From Trematomus loennbergii (lineage: Eukaryota > Chordata > Actinopteri > Perciformes > Nototheniidae): a stretch of DNA of 64,000 nucleotides. The DNA lies in assembly GCA_012861695.1 (NCBI GenBank), contig JAAOOA010000060.1, positions 1,295,501 through 1,359,500 on the forward strand. The letters are read 5' to 3'. Position 1 is the first letter of the stretch, and each line of letters begins with the position of its first letter. Below, piece by piece: positions 46,206 through 57,080 of this stretch. Below the pieces are notes generated by a model. The model was not told where the DNA came from and searched no databases. It saw only the letters and a list, made by a program, of their open reading frames with translations. Position numbers and translations under genes: made by a program.

Positions 46206-46771
46206 AAAGTGTCACTTCCTGTTTGTGACTGTAGATGTCTGGAGCTGAGTTTCCAGGCTATATATTCGGTTATAAAGGATAACTGAACAGACAAACCATG
46301 AACACTAACATTAGTGTTCATGGTTTGTCCTTTCTGCAGGTTTACCGATGCTCTCTCTCCAGCAGGTGTGTGTGAAATGACCAGCTCTGAGTTCTCAGGT
46401 GAGGTAGTCATGTCGCAGAGTTACATTTTTCTATGACATCGCTTAACATTCCTGAGCAAGATTTGCTCTCTAGAATTCCAAATATTCCATATAAGGTGAC
46501 ACTGTTTAACTACTATGTGTACTTCAGCTTATGTGCTTTTCTGTGTCTATCTATCTGTTTCTTTCTGCAGTTGTTTTAAGTCTATTTGAATTAGTTTTAT
46601 AACTATTTACTCATTTTGAACCTTTTCCACTTTAAGTAACGCTTCGCAGGTTGAGGGGCCAAAAGTGTCAGTGTCCCCTTGGTCTGTACCGTTCCGTTCA
46701 GTTATCCTTTATAACCGAATATATAGCCAGGAAACTCAGCATCTGCAGTCACAAACAGGAAGTGACACTTT
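46206..46771. mobile_element. MITE with approximately 80-bp inverted arms
   Basis: The left arm (46206 to about 46287) starts AAAGTGTCACTTCCTGTTTG and the right arm (about 46690-46771) is its inverted copy through ATATATTCGGTTATAAAGG. The arms differ by a few indels. 566 bp, no ORF. The adjacent perfect palindrome at 46290-46329 lies just inside the left arm. Confidence 0.82.
46290..46329. repeat. Perfect 19-bp hairpin, 2-nt loop
   Basis: GACAAACCATGAACACTAA, then CA, then the exact reverse complement. Such a tight palindrome can extrude as a cruciform. Confidence 0.95.
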
Positions 46772-47023
46772 GGTGAACCCTTGACATTACCCTAAGTGCA
46801 CGCTGGGGTTCACCTTTGTGGGTTCAGTTAAATGGATTGATGAATATAAAATGGATATGAAATGTAGTCTAAGCCTGAGAAGACACTGTATGTTGTTGGA
46901 GATGCAGTTGACTCTGTGAACTTCATGGTTAATCTTTAAGGATAAAAGTGGCAGCTGTTTCCATGCTGACATCCATTGAGAGCTCACGTCATAGCAGGGC
47001 ATTAGATATACAGTATGTAAGAT

Positions 47024-47154
<131 letters not shown>

Positions 47155-47236
47155 TCTAAGCAGTGATTGATCATTAATATTTTATTTCTTCAGGCTTGGT
47201 GGAGGCCCTCGGGAGAAAATACATTGTTATTATTCA

Positions 47237-47240
47237 CACA

Positions 47241-47320
<80 letters not shown>
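47237..47320. repeat. CA microsatellite
   Basis: (CA)n with one CACCACA interruption; it faces the GT tract at 47027 as an inverted partner. Confidence 0.97.
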
Positions 47321-47322
<2 letters not shown>

Positions 47323-47415
47323 ATACACAGATGCATGACCTACAAAACACACACACACACAGTCCAAATGACCTCTGTGTGAAAATGTGTCAATAACAAG
47401 AATGTGCGCCTATAA

Positions 47416-47487
<72 letters not shown>

Positions 47488-47496
47488 GTGTGTGTT
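47416..47496. repeat. GT microsatellite
   Basis: (TG)n with one TGCG interruption. Confidence 0.98.
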
Positions 47497-50089
47497 ATAG
47501 ATACAATTCCTCCCAGTCGAGTTTGTTTAGATCTAACTGCCCGAAGCCACACACAACTCGTCAAAGTCAAATGCCATCAATTATTTATTAATTTTACATA
47601 TTCATAGTTATTTTTTCAATCTGATTGACTATATGGTATTAACTGTGGAGAAAGTTAAACTGAGTCCCAGCACTTGTTTTTCTATATTTATTTCACCAGC
47701 AAAACTTGACCGCTCAACTGACTAAAAGTTATGAAATTGTGAATAACATTTATGACCAGGGATGTTCGACTCTGGTTTAATTTGGTCTGGATATGTGGCA
47801 TTTGACCACAAGCTTAAAATATCATATGCATATTTTGAAAGCTTCACATCTGGCTACACATATGTACAACCAGAGATTAATACATTTGAATTGAAGGGCA
47901 TCATTTAGTAAACAGGATTTGAAGCTACAAAAAAAAACAATTAACTGCTGCAGTTATTTATTTATTCTTGAACACAGTGGATCATATCACTCTGTAAGAA
48001 ATGTATGATGTGAGTTCACAGCCACACTTAGCTCTACACAGTGAAAAATACATCCATTGTCACATATGTTCAAATAACTCAATGAATCGAGAAATGCGGA
48101 AAAACTTGCTGCAAGTGCTGCTGTAAGAAATAAAATCAATATATGTGCGCTGGAACTTAAAATTAATACACTGTTTTATTTTGAAACCGGATGTTCACTC
48201 CACTCGACTTCCGGTTTCGCGAGTATTATTATTTGTAGCCAGGCTTGGAATTTCGTCATTTTAGGGGCAAGGCCATTTGGCCTTTGGTGTCACAACATTT
48301 TTTAGGGCACAAAGGCCACATGCCAGGGCACCAAGGCCATTGAGGGAAACATTTGGATTTGGAGCTTTCAATAAATAACTACACTTTCTAATAAGAAAAA
48401 CACACGAATGACATGGAAAACAAATCACTTTTTTAATATCAATAATGTCAAACATTATATCATCATACAGGCCTATGCCTCCTTAGTATTACCGTATATA
48501 CAATTAAATACTCTACTATGAATAATTAGTGTTTGGTATGTTTTCTATCTACTACTTCTCCCATTCACAAATCAAAAATCAAATCAAAAAATCTATTAAT
48601 ATGTAACAAATATATTCCATTTCAGAGCAGAAGAAACAGCCTTCAAGGGTCAAACTCTGCACATACATCATTCAGCAGTGCACATTGAAGCTCAAACAAT
48701 CAACTGTATGAACAAGCAATACTTTGAAATGCAAAAGTCTGTGTGTGTGTGTGTGTGTGTACGAGAGTCTTTAATCAATTTTTTCAACTCGAGCGTTACA
48801 TTCGTGTGACGTGTTCTCGTGGTAGCCAATCAGCGGTGAGGATCTCAGCCTGCCGTCACTGACGTTGAATCAGAAAACCAAAACATCAGCCATTAGCTGT
48901 TAGCACACAGAGCTCACAGCTCCTCATATCTGTTCAGAAACTGGACACAACTTATACATGAACAAAACATAGACTGTCTGTGTCATGGTGAATACAGTCG
49001 CTGTTGTATCTGTGTCTGCATCATGTTGTTGTGAGTTTGGATGGAGCAGATGCAACGTTAGCTTAGCCTGATCGATCCGATCTCCATTCAGAAAAACACG
49101 CATTTTAAAAGGTTTTTCGCCTGCCGTCTGTCTGCAGACTTGTCAAAGCATTAATTCATGGTTTTTACTAACCGTTATCAGTATGTTGTTACTTCAGCAT
49201 AATTGTGAAACTTGTATTACAATTAAATCACGGTCAAATATGTTCATTTTGTTGTAGTTGGTTTCTACCACAGTATTTACATGGATATAAGCCCTGCCCC
49301 CTTTCCAGCGCGTCCTGATTTGAATGACAGGAGTAAACACAGCCGACAGCCGCGGTGAAACTCGAGCGATTAGAGCAATGCGAATATTTGCATCCCGTCC
49401 GGTGTGATCGCAGCATAATGCAGTTCAGAGACCAGACCACTGTTCTGACGCCTTTAACCTGTTAAGCACTGAGCCTGTTTTTCAGGTCTCAGGCTCGAAA
49501 ATGACATTCCCAGAAAAAATGACCATATCTTCCCTTCTAAAAGGGTTAAATTAATCATCTTTATTCTCAAAGTAATGATACACCTGTGAGTTGGATGTAG
49601 AAGAGTCAGAATCAATATAGATTTTTTTATTTTAAAGTAAATTCAGATTGAACATTGTAAAATGTAAATTATAGTGTCTGTCCAAAAAAAACACATTACT
49701 TACAGATGTAGCACTCCAGATAGGACTCCAGCTTACAGCTTCCTGCCTGCTTCCTGCCTAAGACCTGCCTAAGGCCAGCATCTGGGAATGTTAAGCCCTC
49801 CCACTATTTTCCAAGAGGGCGTTGTCAGATCTTCAATTTCAGGATTTAACCAGGAGATGGCGCTTCATTCACAAATACAGAAAGACAACTTTTCATGGAC
49901 TTTCAGTTTTGTTTAGAAGAGCATTTGAACACATCAATATTTTAGATCAAATAAAGTATATCTAATCTTGTAATTCAATAATATATAGTCTTTATATATT
50001 AAATAATCATAATAACAATGTAAATGTTTACATTACACTTCTTTATTTGTCATGCGGTCTACCTACGCTGTAAAATGTATTATCTCTTC
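47497..50089. other. No gene seen; degraded repeat pieces
   Basis: 2.6 kb. GAAACCGG at 48182 and CCGGTTTC at 48210 form a short stem. 48240-48360 repeats GGCC/AAGGCCA words. 49458-49560 (CCTGTTAAGCACTGAGCC) resembles the tip of the repeat family at 13.6 and 33.8 kb. No coding region is supported. Confidence 0.5.
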
Positions 50090-51592
50090 GATTTACACAC
50101 GGCATCTGTTGCACTTCTGTCCGTCCTGGGAGAGGGATCCCTCCTCTGTTGCTCTCCCCGAGGTTTCTCCCATTTTTCCTTTGAAATGTGGGATTTTCTC
50201 TGGAAGTTTTTCCTTGTACGAAGTGAGGTCTAAGGACAGAGGGTGTCGTTTTCTCATACTGATATTCTGAACAAACTGTGCTGTTGTATTTGCTGTAAAG
50301 TGTCTTTACAGTAGGGGTGTTGAAAATAATCGTTTCTACGATGCATTGCGATGCGGACGTGGACGATTCGGTTTCGATGCAGTGACGGAAGATAACCGAT
50401 TATAGCGTAGTAACGTTGCTTCCTGATTTTCCGGCCGCGGCTTTACTATAATTTTTTTTTCTGTCACTTTAATATCAAATCGGTCGGTGACGCAGAGATC
50501 AGGGAACAGACGTGACAGCGGCACAGCGACACCAAACACGGAGCAGTCTGCTTTATCCACCAACACAAGAACACCAGTCCAGAACCAACAGCAGAAGGAC
50601 CCGCTCTGAATCACTCTGTGTCGCTGCGGCTCAGAGACACAGGGATTTATGTTTTTCAAAAATAATCGCGTTACAATCATGTCAGGTTTTTGGTGGATTT
50701 AATTAAGTCTTGGATTGCATAGTATGAATGTCCTCTAGCAATTTTCAGACGATATATACATGTGTAAAGTTTGTGAAGGCAGGAGGAAAAAAGCTTCCGC
50801 GATCACCGTCTCCTCTCCGTTCCTCCAAACCCCGCCCCCTCCCTGAAAATAATGAGTGACAGGCTGATAGTGACCCGATAGAAACTTTATTATTCACTTA
50901 ATCACTGATTGAGATATAATGAAACTAACTTAATCTCATACATTCATGGGATTTATGTAACAGTAAGACAGAGAATGTAAGTGTGCACCCACATGCACTA
51001 TTTTTGTTTGTATATGCTATTGTAAATACTCCTGTTGTCTGCTGTGTTCAGACTCAAGTCCTGTGTGTGATGCCACATTCAGGACATTCAGTGTCCTTTT
51101 TTAACAGAAGACCGTTGCTAGAAGCTGCAGCTAGACTGCAGAAGCATTAGTTTTTGTTTTTGAGGATGGAAAAACTTCACACACAGATATAGGGAGGCTA
51201 GACCTATACAATTAATTTATTTTGGTTTATAAATTAATGTCAAGACATTTATGTTATTGATTTCTGAAGCACTTTCTAAATAATAAAAAGAGAGTTCATA
51301 TGTATTTACTGCATGTATGCATTAATGAAAAATAAGCCATGTGCAGTAATATAGAAAATTGAGGATGCAACGCATTGGTATGAATCGTGATGCATCGTGA
51401 TGCATCGGGATATCGAATTGAATCGAATCGTTGACAGGATAATCGTAATCGAATCGAATCGTGAGACCAGTGAAGATGCACAGCCCTACTTTACAGTAGG
51501 GTATTTTTATTATATGTACAGCACTTTGGCTCGACCAAAAATCGTTTAAAAATGTGCTATATAAATAAAACTTGATTTGATTTGATTTGATG
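50090..51592 (+). mobile_element. LINE 3' UTR/tail, interrupted by a hAT
   Basis: 50090-50311 holds CTGTCCGTCCTGGGAGAGGG and GGTTTCTCCCATTTTTCC, a 3' UTR segment shared by many fish LINEs. It resumes at 51497 after the hAT, with TACAGCACTTTGGCTCGACC, TGTGCTATATAAATAAAACT and a (TTTGA)n end. Removing the hAT and one TSD copy gives a continuous tail. No ORF2 sequence is preserved. Confidence 0.72.
50312..51488. mobile_element. hAT element with perfect TSD, inside the LINE tail
   Basis: The left end is TAGGGGTGTTGAAAATAATC and the right end the complement of TAGGGCTGTGCATC. The TSD CTTTACAG is perfect (50304-50311 and 51489-51496). ATCG/CGAT-rich subterminal runs occur at both ends (GATGCATTGCGATGCGG; AATCGAATCGTTGAC). 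1,177 bp with no transposase remnant I recognise. Its interior matches 1083-1740. Confidence 0.92.
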
Positions 51593-52536
51593 CTCATACT
51601 TTTACCTTTACAATCGTTTGCTTTAATATGCAGTATATGTTTTGTATATTTTTGTGTTTGCTTCCTCCTGCTCCCTTTCGGACACATACTGTATGATTTA
51701 TTATTATTATTAATATGAAGATATTATTAAGATAAGATAAGATAAGATGTTACTTTATTGATTGAACATTTTAGTTTAGAATGTGCTATCCCACGGTAAT
51801 TCAGAAGGCTCACAGGTCACATTCCGACCATTATTAAAACAATAGGTGCTTTCATAATAATGATGAGAAACTATGAAATAAGAAATGAATCAAATTAAAA
51901 TGTAATTATCATATCATATATTATATAGTGTATTGTATTATTAAGTAATATCATACATTAACCCCATTATAGCAGATACCACATTGAATGGATGAACACA
52001 TTTATGCATTAATAATTACAACAGAGTATTTCTAAATACAAGTTGTAAAAATACTTAAATTTATTAAATACTAATAACATAATGATTAATTTCAGATGAT
52101 AATACTTTTCAGTGTCTGTCTCATGCAGCAGCTGATCCAGTAATGAGTGAACCGGCCGACAGTAAAAATAAACATTTATAACTAGTTTAGGTAGTTTGAG
52201 AGGTAATTAAAATAGCTAAGGGTGATGATCTGACTTGAAGTGTGTGTTTTGCTCCTCACGCTGCATCACAGCATATACTGTGTATATCACCATTCTTTAA
52301 TTAAATGTTTGATAAGTGCATGCAGATCACAGTAAAGTCCCCTGGTTTGTGACAAGATGTGAAGTCAACAGATAGTCACTCAGAGGGGGGTACTATTTCT
52401 TTTCAAATGCATATAGGCTATGCCATCCAATTACATGTAGGCTACACTGCTATTCCCGTGAATAATTTGAATTGAATGGGATGGGGAGACTTGTGTGATT
52501 AAAAATGAGTGGCCAAACTAAGACTTAGTTTTTCAA
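51593..52536. other. No gene seen
   Basis: About 0.9 kb of AT-rich DNA. 51728-51770 (AAGATAAGATAAGATGTTAC) looks like the tail of another fish retroposon in reverse. Nothing else is recognised. Confidence 0.55.
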
Positions 52537-52594
52537 AAGAGAAAATGCAGATATTACACTCAGAAAATAAATGGTAGACATATCAGTACTCTTA
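52537..52594 (+). repeat. Occupied copy of a duplicated target, left half
   Basis: AAAAGAGAAAATGCAGATAT to GTACTCTTA is duplicated at 53880-53939. Here it is interrupted by the TTA element; the right half continues at 53731. Confidence 0.92.
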
Positions 52595-53730
52595 GGCGCC
52601 GTTTACACGAGGAGAAAACTGCTTGTATCTGCATAGTTTCGCGTGCGTATAGCCCTATTATTTACACGAGGCCGATAGAAACTGACCCCACAAATGATAA
52701 CGGGTCCCAAGGTGGATAGATTTGCAAACGAAACGCTCTGGGGGGTCAACCGAGTCCGTGTAATCACCTCTATACGAATATTTCCTGAAAAAATAACGAT
52801 AGCCCCACCTCTCCCCACCTCTCCTGCTCACTGCTGTAGCAACTATCAAAAATAGCTGTGTTAATTAAACGCACAAGGGGTTCTTGAATGAAATAATATT
52901 ATAAAAGGCAAACCAGAATTGTTAACGCCCAATATACTCCTTAAACAAAATAAACAGAGTCAGATTTCATGCATTGATCCATTATATTGACAATTTTCCA
53001 GCCAAACAACACAAACAAAATTAAAACAGTCCGCTCTGCGATACACCAAACTTGTCTTTACTGCCTAATCCAGGCCATTATTGTTCATTGCTCCTGCGCC
53101 CGTCGGCGGCAAAAAGAGAAATGTTTGTAGGCAGAGGACCGGCGTGTCCCAGAGGAGCGATCTCACCCGGTGTTTGTAGAGAATATCTCTCTTTCTGAGC
53201 GCGTCCTCTCCACGGAGACGTGCTTCTTGGTCGGTCGATGCAATATCCACAGATTAGGTTTCTTTCAGTTAACTTCCCCGTTGCATTTATCCATATGCTG
53301 AGGAAATTACTATATCCCGCTGAATACCAGCAATCACCACACACACTTCCTCCTGTCAGTAGCTACTGCTAGTGCTACTGCTACTGACCATGCTACAGAT
53401 ATTAGTGCAAAATCTACAGCTCCTCTACGACAACCATCAGCAACAAGTGGACATGGAGAATTACATGAACTACATGTTGCTAAATACACCACGGGGCATA
53501 AACAGAAGGGTAGCCATGGCAACATTGATGCGGGGCTGCTCCGGGCTGCTCTTCTTGCTGCTTTTGGTGTATTTTGGCGGAAGTTACAGCGCCACTTACA
53601 TATGTACTACAGCGTTTCCAGCGGTCTCGTTTGAACAGACACGTTAAATTAAACGAATGCATGTGAACGGAAGACTTTTTTGAATACGCATACTGTGCAT
53701 AAACGCAAACGTTCCCGTGTGAAGGAGGCC
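52595..53730. mobile_element. TTA-flanked element, PIF/Harbinger-like
   Basis: The left end is GGCGCCGTTTACACGAGG and the right end the complement of GGCCTCCTTCACACGGG. TTA lies at 52592-52594 and 53731-53733. The unoccupied target at 53880-53961 reads ...CTCTTAGTGCCAAG..., so the boundaries and the 3-bp duplication are confirmed by comparison. 3-bp TWA duplications and G-rich tips suit PIF/Harbinger. 1,136 bp; no transposase domain is recognised. Confidence 0.85.
53485..53645 (+). repeat. Segment shared with the TTAA element at 24.6 kb
   Basis: ATAAACAGAAGGGTAGCCAT, TACAGCGCCACTTACATATG and TACTACAGCGTTTCCAGCG have close counterparts on the minus strand at about 24725-24590. The segment lies in the interior of two elements with different target duplications. 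Confidence 0.75.
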
Positions 53731-53879
53731 TTAGTGCCAAGTTGTCTCAGACAAGAGAGAAAGAGAATTCACTGCTCTAAACAAAGTCAAAAATCAACAT
53801 ACAGTAGGGGGGTGGGGGATGGTGAACGGTATGGTCAATGTTTGTAAACACAATCCCCAGGATGTGTCCTAATCAAACC

Positions 53880-53961
53880 AAAAGAGAAAATGCAGATATT
53901 ACACTCAGAAAATAAATGGTAGACATATCAGTACTCTTAGTGCCAAGTTGTCTCAGACAAT
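53880..53961 (+). repeat. Empty target site, duplicate copy
   Basis: Contiguous version of the target: the left half (as 52537-52594) joins directly at TTA to GTGCCAAGTTGTCTCAGACA (as 53731-53754). Confidence 0.92.
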
Positions 53962-54386
53962 CTGCATTTCCTAATGTGGGACAGTTCTGTGCAAAATGTG
54001 CGACACTGAAAAGTCTATGTTAAAAAGCTCAGTCACCTTAATTCATGTAATAAAAACATCTCAGGTCAGTAACACTGAAAGCTAAATGTGCAATACCATG
54101 TTCAGCTATGTTACTATTTATAATGTTATTGTTGTTACAACAGAAGATGTTTTTCTTTATATTGAAGTTAAATGCATCAATCTGTGACACTTTTATTTTG
54201 TAAGATAGCAAGGGGGGGCATATTGTGATAACCAGGCCTGTCATAAAATGCACCCCCCCCCAAAAGAGTGCAGCACTGAAAACACTTGTAGTCCACGCCC
54301 GCCCGCAAGGTGGGCCCCACCCTCGGGCTCCCTTCTTCAGCACCCGTTACTGAAGCACAAGAGACACTTTCATTAACAGAGCAATC
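53962..54386. other. Upstream region of DIRS-like element 2
   Basis: No gene. A poly-C run (54249-54259) and GCCCGCAAGGTGGGCCCC (about 54301) precede the gag-like start. No TATA-like box or ITR could be matched here, so the 5' end of the element is not defined. Confidence 0.5.
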
Positions 54387-55961
54387 ATGAGCAGCAGAGA
54401 TTGTCCCTCATGTGGCTCTGGATACATTATGAGTTACGACCAGCACACGATGTGCGAATCCTGCCTGGGGCCAGAGCACGCATACGCGGCTCTCAGCCAG
54501 CAGGTCGCATGCACACACTGTGCCCGTCTCCCCTCGGACGACAGGAAGCGAAGAGCGGACGCTCTCGCTGCTGCGGCCGAGGAGGACGATTGGCCCGTCC
54601 AGGCTTTCGAGCCCGTGGACGGCGGCCTCATGTCCCTGGAGCCGAGTGCCGGGCAGGTGTCGGACGACTCCTACCCCGCCTCCCTCCACGGTTCACCGTA
54701 CGGTTCTCCCCTCCCTCCTCTCCCCCGGACGGGGGAGACAGAGTCGGAGCAGGGTGCCGGCTTGGCGGACGAGCACGCGGTCCCCTTCTCCGTCACCACG
54801 GCGCTGCCGGTGATAGGTGGCATCCTGGGGGAACTACCGGAGATCATATGCAAGGCGGCCGCCTGCAGAGGTCTCCCCGTTCCCCCAGCTCAGGAGAGGT
54901 GTGCTCCGGACGATATGGCCGGAGTTTTTTCGCGGGTGCAGACGGTCAGGAGTGACCCGGTCTGGCCACGCTTCCCCGCCATCAGGAGGTACCAGGAGGG
55001 GGCGGCGGCGAACCCGAGGACCCTGAAGGCTCCGGTGGCCACATTTGTTCCCCTCACCAAGGTGGAGGGGTTCACAGATGCTGGTTTCCCAGCCACCCCT
55101 TCTTTGGAGCCGAGCCTGACGGCGTTTTTTGGGGTGAGACAGGCCAACGTGATCGCCGGACGGCGCCCTACGTTGGCCTCCCCCAGGGACCAGTATGTCG
55201 CCCGCCAGGCCGACCGGGTGCACCAGTGTGCCTTTCAGGCGGCGGCGGCGGCGAACAACATCGCGCTGCTCTCAAACTCGGTGGTGACGCTGGTGGAGCG
55301 GTCCACCACCTTGGCCGCTGATGAAGCGGAGGAGATCGGCAAGGCGGCCAGCACGGCGCTCACACTGTGCGCGTCCGTCGCTGTCTCCCAGGCGAGGATC
55401 GCCGCGTGGGTGACGCAGATTCAGCGCCACCTCTGGCTGCAGCAGGCGTCACTTACGGAGACGGCCAGGAAGGTGCTTCTGGACGCTCCAATCAGCCCGG
55501 ACGGGCTGTTCGGACCCCAGTTCCACGCCATGGTGGAGTCCATGAAGTCGGCTGCAGAACAGGCGGACGACATCCGCCAGCACGTCAGCTGGCTCCAGCC
55601 TGCTGGGCGGCCACAGCGGCATCACCGCAGCAGCCGCCGCGCAGCAGCCGCAGCGTCCGACCCGGCCACAGCGGCAGGCGGAGAGACGCCCACAGCCGCG
55701 GCGTCAGGGTCCTTCAGCGGCTGCAGGGGCTCCGTCCCACGTCTCCGCTCCCCCGCCACCCCAGAGACAAAGGGGTCTTCCAGCGGTGGGTCAACGGGGA
55801 GTGAGGCACTCCCGCTCTTGGTCTGCTCCACCAGAGCCTCCGAGGAAGCAGAGACGTTTTTGACGTGTTGGGGTTGTGTGGAAAATAAAAGGAGAGTTCA
55901 TTTTCCAACTTTTTGTCTGAGTCATCAGTATCAAGTGTTTTCTCACCCCCACTCTGTGTAA
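54387..55961 (+). CDS. DIRS gag-like ORF1, 524 codons, open
   Basis: This is the longest open frame in the window and the only element ORF without a visible break. Residues 6-45 carry C-x2-C-x13-C-x2-C-LGP-x-H-x10-C-x2-C, a candidate zinc-binding module also present in the DIRS element at 27-32 kb. A Pro/acidic region (about 60-130) follows, then SDPVWPRFPAIRRYQEG (about 191-207), LKAPVATFVPLTKVEG and an Ala-rich helical region (about 270-380) ending DAPISPDGLFGPQ. The last 80 or so residues look frame-altered (CSTRASEEAE..., no basic tail). The ATG at 54387 is the first in frame. Family: DIRS structural protein, related to the LAP2alpha C-terminal region. It sits upstream of a broken RT, so expression is unproven. 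Confidence 0.85.
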   Translation: MSSRDCPSCGSGYIMSYDQHTMCESCLGPEHAYAALSQQVACTHCARLPSDDRKRRADALAAAAEEDDWPVQAFEPVDGGLMSLEPSAGQVSDDSYPASLHGSPYGSPLPPLPRTGETESEQGAGLADEHAVPFSVTTALPVIGGILGELPEIICKAAACRGLPVPPAQERCAPDDMAGVFSRVQTVRSDPVWPRFPAIRRYQEGAAANPRTLKAPVATFVPLTKVEGFTDAGFPATPSLEPSLTAFFGVRQANVIAGRRPTLASPRDQYVARQADRVHQCAFQAAAAANNIALLSNSVVTLVERSTTLAADEAEEIGKAASTALTLCASVAVSQARIAAWVTQIQRHLWLQQASLTETARKVLLDAPISPDGLFGPQFHAMVESMKSAAEQADDIRQHVSWLQPAGRPQRHHRSSRRAAAAASDPATAAGGETPTAAASGSFSGCRGSVPRLRSPATPETKGSSSGGSTGSEALPLLVCSTRASEEAETFLTCWGCVENKRRVHFPTFCLSHQYQVFSHPHSV

Positions 55962-55965
55962 GCCA

Positions 55966-56015
55966 GCTGCCTATAACCTATCGGTTAGTATACTGACCGA
56001 TAGGTTATAGGCAGC
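55966..56015. repeat. 50-bp near-perfect palindrome
   Basis: GCTGCCTATAACCTATCGGT and its exact complement flank TAGTATACTG, itself almost palindromic. It lies 5 bp downstream of the gag-like stop codon. Confidence 0.96.
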
Positions 56016-56327
56016 AGGACTCGTTGCAAAAGCCTGCTGTTTTTAATCTCTCTGTTAATAAACTGCAGAGTTCGCTAATTAAGCCAGCTGCCACCAATCT
56101 GTTGATTAGTAGACAGCAGGGCTCGCTGCAGAAGCCTGCTGGTTTTAACCTATCGGTTAATAACCGAGTTACTACAAGCTATAAAGTAGATTTTAAAAAC
56201 GTTTTATAGAATAAAAGCTCACTGCGGGACGTTGTAGAAATGCGTGTGTGCACCACGACAAAGGAGCCTCATTCACTTTACATTGGGGTTGTTTGCGTGG
56301 TGCAGACATGTAAATGTAGCAAAGTTT

Positions 56328-56374
56328 GTGACTCCACCACGCACTGCGGTGTTAAGGAGTCGTGGTGGAGTCAC
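56328..56374. repeat. 14-bp inverted repeat, 19-nt loop
   Basis: GTGACTCCACCACG at 56328-56341 and the exact complement at 56361-56374. Confidence 0.95.
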
Positions 56375-56394
56375 GCATTCTGGTGAGACCAGGT

Positions 56395-57080
56395 TGCACA
56401 GGAAACACTCCTGTCATCCCAGGAACAGTCTTACGGGGAGTGGAAAAGACTGGGGGAATGAGACCATCCTCGATCTGTCAGTATTCCACATGCTGACGAT
56501 CAAACAGGTGCTGGAATGTGTTCACCTGGACGACTGGTTCACTTCCACCTGAATGATGCATACTTCCATGTACCCATCATCCCGAAACACAGGAAATTCC
56601 TGCGTTTCTCTTTTCAGGGAATATCAGACCAGACAATCGTCTGCTGTTTGGATGTTCCCTGGCTCCTCGCATTTTGTGTAGAGAAGGCTGGAGCCACTAC
56701 ACAGAGGAGGGATGAGATTGGGTTTTTCTCTGGACGACCTGCATTTGCTGGCTCGTTCCAGCATGAGGAAGTTGCTTTACAGACGTTACATCTCGTATCG
56801 CATCTGTCAAAGCCTGGGTTTCATAATGAATTTGGAGAAGAGCTGCCCTCTCCCCTCTCAGACATTCATTTATCTGGGAGTGGAATTATCGCGGCTCTTG
56901 CGGCAGCGAGTGGAGGAACTGCAGCTCTCCTCCGGCGTGTCACAAACCCGCACAGCCCTCTCCGTGACGCAGCTGCTCGGCATTGGCGTCAGCTGGTCAC
57001 GTGGTGATCCCCATGGGTCTCCCCCACAGGAGGAGACTCCAGAGGTGGGTCATTCGCTGCAGAAGCCTGCTGTTTAACCT
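56395..57080 (+). pseudogene. DIRS RT module, copy A (decayed)
   Basis: Frames in turn give ILDLSVFHMLTIKQVLECVH, LNDAYFHVPIIPKHRKFLRF, FSLDDLHLLARSS, FIYLGVELSRLLRQRVEELQ and, near 56983, MASAGHVVIPMGLPHRRRLQ, the RT-RNase H connection. The catalytic box reads S-L-D-D rather than Y-L-D-D. Shifts occur near 56545, 56640 and 56710. The 5' part is shortened relative to copy B: sequence between GGAACAGTCTTACGGGG and AAAAGACTGGGGG is missing. It serves as the empty-site reference for the insertion in copy B. Confidence 0.88.

Larger units (their letters stand above)
55862..56394. other. Palindrome-rich spacer of DIRS-like element 2
   Basis: No ORF. It holds two strong inverted repeats (separate entries) and several imperfect copies of AAGCCTGCTG and AACCTATCGGTTAATA (55970, 56031, 56091, 56143; again at 57064). 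Confidence 0.75.
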
